DNA of 64,000 nucleotides. Origin: an uncultured Alistipes sp. (lineage in GTDB: Bacteria; Bacteroidota; Bacteroidia; Bacteroidales; Rikenellaceae). Position numbers and translations under genes: made by a program. Positions 59,921 through 64,000 of the stretch are shown piece after piece. Numbering within the stretch: the first letter of the stretch is position 1; the number at the start of each line of letters is the position of its first letter. Below the pieces are notes generated by a model that searched no databases, was not told the DNA's origin, and was given only the letters and a program-made list of their open reading frames with translations. The stretch is taken from assembly GCA_947591475.1 (NCBI GenBank), contig CANQDE010000004.1, positions 62,001 through 126,000 of the forward strand, in the 5' to 3' direction.

Positions 59921-62338
59921 TTATTCCGACCGCAGGTCGATTCGGCAGCCTTTGAGCAGCGGGGAGGTGAATTTCACCGTGATGTCGCCCGGCTCGCCCG
60001 TCGTCTGGATGTAGGCCAGCAACCGTCCGCGATAGGCTCGGTGGCGGTTGTCCGTGTAATCGGTCATGTCGCTGTTGTCCGAGTTTTCGAGCCCCAGAAG
60101 ACGGGCCGGACCGACGATTTCGCAGGTGATTTCGTTGTCGCCGAGCCGCACCGGACGTCCCTGCCGGTCGAGTACCTCGACGAAGAGGTGGCCGGTCGCC
60201 TTGTCGGCCGACAGCACCTTGGTGTCGGCTTCGGCCCGCAGTGCATAGGGAACATCCGACGAGACAATCGCATAGTCCGATTGCACGTTTCCGTCGGCAT
60301 CGAGCCCTTCGGCACGCAGTTCGCCGGCCCGATAGCAGACGTCCCAGCAGATGATGCCGGTTCGTTCATCATAGGGTTTCGCCTCGCCGAACGGTGCGCC
60401 GTCGAGCAGCAGACGTGCCTGCGGCGAGTTGGTGTAGCAGACCACGCGGATGGTGTCGCCTTCGTCGTAGTTCCAGACGTCCCACGCATCGGTCGACAGC
60501 GTGTTGTCCGTCTTGGGATAGGTGCCGATGTAGGTAACGGGCCGGTCGCTCCAGAGCGACGCGCGGAAGTGGCCGCGGGGCTTCACGAAGCCGCCGAAAT
60601 CCAACAACCCCGAATAGAATCCGCGCGACGGCCAGCGGCGCGATTCGCCGAGGTAGTCGATGCCCGTCCAGATGAACTGGCCGAAGATGAATTCCCGTTC
60701 GCAGACGGCCCGCCACGCGCTGTAATCCGAACGGTTTTCGCTGCCGTAGATGATGCGGCGGGGATAGGCGGCATGGTCGATGTCGTAGCGATTTTCGGTG
60801 TAGTTGTAGCCGCAGACGTCGATCGCATCGGGATAGGAGGTCGCGTTGCTCATCACGACACCGGCCATGGCGCCGGTCGTCGGACGCGACGTGTCGTGCG
60901 CTTTGACGACGCGGACGAGCCGTTCGGCAATCCGACCGATGCGGCGGGCATCGGGCGCATCAGGGTCGTAACCGCGGTAGTTCTTCTGGGTGATGCGCAC
61001 CGAATCGAGCACCGGATGCGAATAGGGGTCGTTCGGATAGTCGACTTCGTTGCCGATCGACCACAGGAAGATGCTCGGGTGGTTGCGGTCGCGGCGCACC
61101 ATGTCCGCCACGTCGCGTTCGATCCACTCCTCGAAGAAGTCGTACGTGCCGTCGAATCCGGGCGTCCCTTCGTTCCAGCCCGCAATCCACTTGCGTTTCG
61201 GGAACTCCCATTCGTCCGACGCTTCGTCCATCACCAACAGGCCCAGTTCGTCGCATAGGTCGTAGAGCGCCGGCGCCTGCGGGTTGTGGCTCATGCGGAT
61301 GGCATTGACGCCGAGGGTTTTGAGGCTTTCGAGGCGGCGCTTCCACACCTCGCGCGGCACGGCGGCGCCGAGCGTACCCGCATCGTGATGCAGGCAGACC
61401 CCTTTGACCTTCATCCAGCGGCCGTTGAGCGCGAAACCTCGGTCGGCATCGAATGTCAAGGTGCGCAGCCCGATGCGGGTGTGGCAGCCGTCGATGCGCT
61501 GGCCGCCCTCGAACAGATCGACCTGCATCGTGTAGAGGTAGGGATCGGCGAGGTCCCACCGATGCGGGGCGGGGATCGTTAGCGGGGCGACGATTTTCGT
61601 CTGCGTAGCGGCGAGGCGCATTTTCTTGCGGGCGACCGGTCGGTTTTCGCGGTCATAAATCGTGATTTCCATTTGCAGCGGTCGATTCGCCGCAGCCGGT
61701 CGGTCGATGTTGCTCTCGACTTCGATTTTCGCCGCATGGTCGTCGATGTCGGTCAGCCGATAGGTCGTGCCCCATTGCGCCAGATGGGTCTCGGGTGCGC
61801 ACACGAGCCAGACGTCGCGGTAGATGCCCGAACCGGTGTACCAACGCGAATCGGCATAACGGCTGTGGTCGACCCGCACGGCCACGACGTTTTCGCCGTC
61901 GTGCAGATAGGGGGTCAGGTCGTAGAGGAACGAGATGTAACCGTTGGGGCGTTTGCCCAACAGCCGGCCGTTCAGATAGACTTCGCTCCGATTGTAAACG
62001 CCCTCGAAATAGAGGTAGCATTGGGCGGCATCGGCCGGTTTTTGAAAAGATTTGCGGTACCAAGCGATGCCGCCGGGCAGATAGCCCGTGCAGCTGGCAA
62101 GCGAGGGCGACAGCCGGCCCTCGATCGACCAGTCGTGCGGCAGGTCGAGCTGGCGCCATTTGCGGTCGTCGAACTCCGGTGCTGCGGCATCGGCGGGGTC
62201 GGAGAGCGAGAACCGCCAGCCGTCGTTGAACGATTCCGCCTCGCCGAACAGGACGGGCGAGGGGCTATCTGTGGCGGCTGCGGCACGGTCGAAAGCCGCC
62301 GCAGCGAACAGGATGAAAACACAAAGAAAACGAAGCAT
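59921..62338 (-). CDS. Glycoside hydrolase family 2, beta-galactosidase type
   Basis: This 805-aa exported enzyme has a signal peptide (LCVFILFAAAAFDRAAAA) and the same domain order as its downstream neighbour. The N-terminal jelly roll has FNDGWRFSLSDPAD, LDLPHDWSIEGRLSP, IAWYRKSFQKP and RWYTGSGIYRDVWL. The barrel has the acid/base motif NHPSIFLWSIGNEVDYPN and the nucleophile motif RRIIYGSENRSDY. The C-terminal part has VCYTNSPQARLLLDGAPFGE, a DUF4982-like segment, and an Ig domain. Both catalytic Glu are present. It lies 8 bp after the stop of the double acetylesterase-like gene, so translation is probably coupled. The two GH2 genes are clearly divergent from each other rather than a recent duplicate. 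Confidence 0.93.
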   Translation of the reverse strand: MLRFLCVFILFAAAAFDRAAAATDSPSPVLFGEAESFNDGWRFSLSDPADAAAPEFDDRKWRQLDLPHDWSIEGRLSPSLASCTGYLPGGIAWYRKSFQKPADAAQCYLYFEGVYNRSEVYLNGRLLGKRPNGYISFLYDLTPYLHDGENVVAVRVDHSRYADSRWYTGSGIYRDVWLVCAPETHLAQWGTTYRLTDIDDHAAKIEVESNIDRPAAANRPLQMEITIYDRENRPVARKKMRLAATQTKIVAPLTIPAPHRWDLADPYLYTMQVDLFEGGQRIDGCHTRIGLRTLTFDADRGFALNGRWMKVKGVCLHHDAGTLGAAVPREVWKRRLESLKTLGVNAIRMSHNPQAPALYDLCDELGLLVMDEASDEWEFPKRKWIAGWNEGTPGFDGTYDFFEEWIERDVADMVRRDRNHPSIFLWSIGNEVDYPNDPYSHPVLDSVRITQKNYRGYDPDAPDARRIGRIAERLVRVVKAHDTSRPTTGAMAGVVMSNATSYPDAIDVCGYNYTENRYDIDHAAYPRRIIYGSENRSDYSAWRAVCEREFIFGQFIWTGIDYLGESRRWPSRGFYSGLLDFGGFVKPRGHFRASLWSDRPVTYIGTYPKTDNTLSTDAWDVWNYDEGDTIRVVCYTNSPQARLLLDGAPFGEAKPYDERTGIICWDVCYRAGELRAEGLDADGNVQSDYAIVSSDVPYALRAEADTKVLSADKATGHLFVEVLDRQGRPVRLGDNEITCEIVGPARLLGLENSDNSDMTDYTDNRHRAYRGRLLAYIQTTGEPGDITVKFTSPLLKGCRIDLRSE

Positions 62339-62346
62339 GACAACGG

Positions 62347-64000
62347 CTATTTAAGAAAAGTTTTCAATGGACAATCGGTCTCTTGCAGCCCTTCGGCGAT
62401 GCCGGCGGCATTCAGTCGGGCCCCCGCTTTCGACGTGTGGGTATGGTCTTTCTTGAAGTAGGCGTTCACCTTGCGCAGGCCCTCGTCCAATCCGATTCGT
62501 TCGAGTTTGTCGCCCGTGATTCGGTTTAGGTCGATGTAGTAGGCTCCCGCCTGTTCGGCGGCTTCGCGCGCCCAGCGGCCGAACGAATCGGTGTTGCGTT
62601 CGATGCGGCCGTTGTCCCACTTGTTGCGCGGCGTATGACTTAGGATGATGGGCGTCGCTCCCTTTTCGCGGGCGTCCAGGATGAATTTGCGCAGATACCA
62701 GCCGTAGGTGTAGATGACTTGGTATTTCCCCGTCTTTTGCATCTTGAACACGCGGCTCTCGTAGCCCGACCCGGGCAGCTCGGCGCGGGCTTTGCCCGTG
62801 TTGATGTCGCCGGCATCGTTGTGGCCGAACTGAATCAACACGAAATCGCCGGGCTGCAAGGCGTTGTAAACCTTGTCCCAGCGGCCCTCGTCGAGGAACG
62901 TGCGGGCGCTGCGACCGGCCATCGCATGGTTCTCGACCGTGATGCGGTCGGGGTCGAAACACTCCGCCAGCACGCTGCCCCAACCCCACATGCCGTTGTC
63001 GTCGTTATCGGCATTCTTCACCGTGCTGTCGCCCACGACGAACACGACGGGGCATCCCGTCTTGCGCGAGGTGCCCGTAACGGTATCCGGTTCGATCGGT
63101 TTCAGATAGGCGGCCAATCCGAGTTTGCGGCTGTTGCGCACCCCCTCGGCGAACGATGCGGCATTGACGCGGGCACCGAACTCGCTCGTATGAATGCGGT
63201 CGATGTAGAACATCGTTTTGACCTTCTCCTTGCCGAAGCGTTCGAACTTTCGGGCGGTGATTTCGTTGAGGTCGATGAACGGCACCCGTTCTTTCTTGGC
63301 GACCTGCTTGGCCCACAGGCCGAACGTCTCGTTCACGCGGACGATCTGCGTGCTGTCGGCATCGACCCACGCATTGCGCGGCGTGAGCGAGACCAGAACG
63401 GGATGCCCGCCGCGCGCCTTGACGTCGCGGATGAACCGGCGCATGTATTCGCCGTAGGTGTAGATGGTCTCTTCGACGCCGGTTTCTTGAATGACCACGT
63501 GCAGGCTGTCGCGTCCGATGCCCGGAATCGACGCCCGCGCGCGTCCGCGGTCGTAGGGGCCGTTGTCGTTGTGGCCCAGTTCGATGACGATCCAGTCGCC
63601 CTTGCGGACGCCCTTTACGACATCGGGCCACAGCCGGTTGTAGAACGTGCGGCTGCTCGTGCCGCCCAACGCATGATTCTCGACCGTGATACGATCTTCA
63701 TCGAAATGTTCGTGGGCGAAGTAACCCCAGCCCCATTGGCCGTTGTTGCCGTTGCCGAGCGTGCCGGTACGCATGGTCGAGTTACCGACCAGAAAGAGCA
63801 CCGGATGATCGCCCTTGCGGGTCGAACCAGCTTCGGGACGGGCCGTGCGGGCGAGATTCAAGCTGTCGAGCGTCAGGTCGACCACTTGGTTGACATCGGC
63901 CATCGGTGCGGCCACTTTGTTTTGGGCTTCGGCCGTGTTTAAGGCTCCGGTCAGCAACAGCGCGCAAACAGCCGGCCACAAAAGTATTTTTTGAGTAAAA
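62347..64000 (-). CDS. Tandem SGNH hydrolase, rhamnogalacturonan acetylesterase-like, 5' end missing
   Basis: The gene runs off the right edge; the frame is open to the last base (FTQKILLWPAVCALLLTGAL is a signal peptide), so only a few codons are missing. Two complete SGNH domains follow. Domain 1 has LFLVGNSTMRTG (GNS instead of GDS), ELGHNDNGP and the D-x-x-H block DRIHTSEFG. Domain 2 has FVVGDSTVKNAD, QFGHNDAGD and DHTHTSKAG. Both match rhamnogalacturonan acetylesterases, which remove acetyl groups from pectin. The Asp-to-Asn change in domain 1 keeps the nucleophile Ser. It is the first visible gene of a three-gene operon with two GH2 enzymes. Confidence 0.92.
   Translation of the reverse strand, partial: FTQKILLWPAVCALLLTGALNTAEAQNKVAAPMADVNQVVDLTLDSLNLARTARPEAGSTRKGDHPVLFLVGNSTMRTGTLGNGNNGQWGWGYFAHEHFDEDRITVENHALGGTSSRTFYNRLWPDVVKGVRKGDWIVIELGHNDNGPYDRGRARASIPGIGRDSLHVVIQETGVEETIYTYGEYMRRFIRDVKARGGHPVLVSLTPRNAWVDADSTQIVRVNETFGLWAKQVAKKERVPFIDLNEITARKFERFGKEKVKTMFYIDRIHTSEFGARVNAASFAEGVRNSRKLGLAAYLKPIEPDTVTGTSRKTGCPVVFVVGDSTVKNADNDDNGMWGWGSVLAECFDPDRITVENHAMAGRSARTFLDEGRWDKVYNALQPGDFVLIQFGHNDAGDINTGKARAELPGSGYESRVFKMQKTGKYQVIYTYGWYLRKFILDAREKGATPIILSHTPRNKWDNGRIERNTDSFGRWAREAAEQAGAYYIDLNRITGDKLERIGLDEGLRKVNAYFKKDHTHTSKAGARLNAAGIAEGLQETDCPLKTFLK

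Overview
The window looks like a chromosomal segment of a GC-rich member of the Bacteroidales. Rikenellaceae or Alistipes-like is my best guess, but it is an inference from coding style and gene content because there is no rRNA in the window. The evidence is the many Bacteroidetes-type promoters (TAnnTTTG at -7, often with TTTG about 20 bp upstream), A-rich start contexts of the TTAATAAAA-ATG kind instead of Shine-Dalgarno sites, many lipoproteins, an S46 dipeptidyl-peptidase, a FISUMP-domain lipoprotein, DUF4296, a GldH-like protein, and a BlaI/M56 sensor pair with TonB domains. About 45 protein genes and four tRNAs (His GUG, Arg ACG, Met CAU, Pro GGG) can be supported. No CRISPR array, prophage, rRNA or transposase was seen.

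Layout. 1-2 kb: 3' end of an FKBP isomerase, then tRNA-His. 0.8-6.6 kb: minus-strand tripartite RND efflux operon. 6.6-12.6 kb: metK behind a candidate SAM-II riboswitch, a FadL-type outer-membrane protein, groES-groEL. 12.9-19.9 kb: CDF metal exporter, AraC regulator, DPP7-like peptidase, membrane-bound LytTR regulator, MotA/ExbB-like protein, WbqC-like protein. 19.8-21.9 kb: a GH2 protein that lacks both expected catalytic glutamates. 22.5-23.4 kb: an ECF-type sigma factor and an unannotated-size 48-aa acidic protein. 23.9-33.9 kb: two probable operons, flippase-holB-folK-two lipoproteins-beta-barrel, and rbfA-FtsX permease-DUF4296-hypothetical. 34-36 kb: rpsA and tRNA-Arg. 36.3-39.3 kb: BlaI regulator with a candidate operator and an M56 sensor with duplicated TonB domains. 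39.6-52.3 kb: nitroreductase, TamA-like protein, GH28, pcrA-nth-S41 peptidase, ricT-gldH-trmB. 52.6-57.1 kb: L31, tRNA-Met, flavodiiron protein, an exact 281-bp tandem duplication, tRNA-Pro, FISUMP lipoprotein. 57.4-64 kb: a minus-strand pectin-side-chain cluster (double rhamnogalacturonan-acetylesterase-like protein and two intact GH2 enzymes) that runs off the right edge.

The intergenic DNA is unusual. Two dispersed repeat families fill most larger gaps. Family A (about 130-155 bp, with a strong GC hairpin) sits mostly in divergent promoter regions, once inside the blaI-M56 operon and twice in the 281-bp tandem unit. Family B is a mosaic of short hairpin modules and lies mostly just after stop codons. 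No transposase was seen with either family.

The strongest leads are the SAM-II-like pseudoknot before metK, the GH2 pseudoenzyme whose terminator lies inside the neighbouring coding region, the repeat families, the duplicated TonB sensor, the sigma-factor companion, and a candidate small RNA at 57.2 kb. Everything was read by eye; no search or folding program was run.
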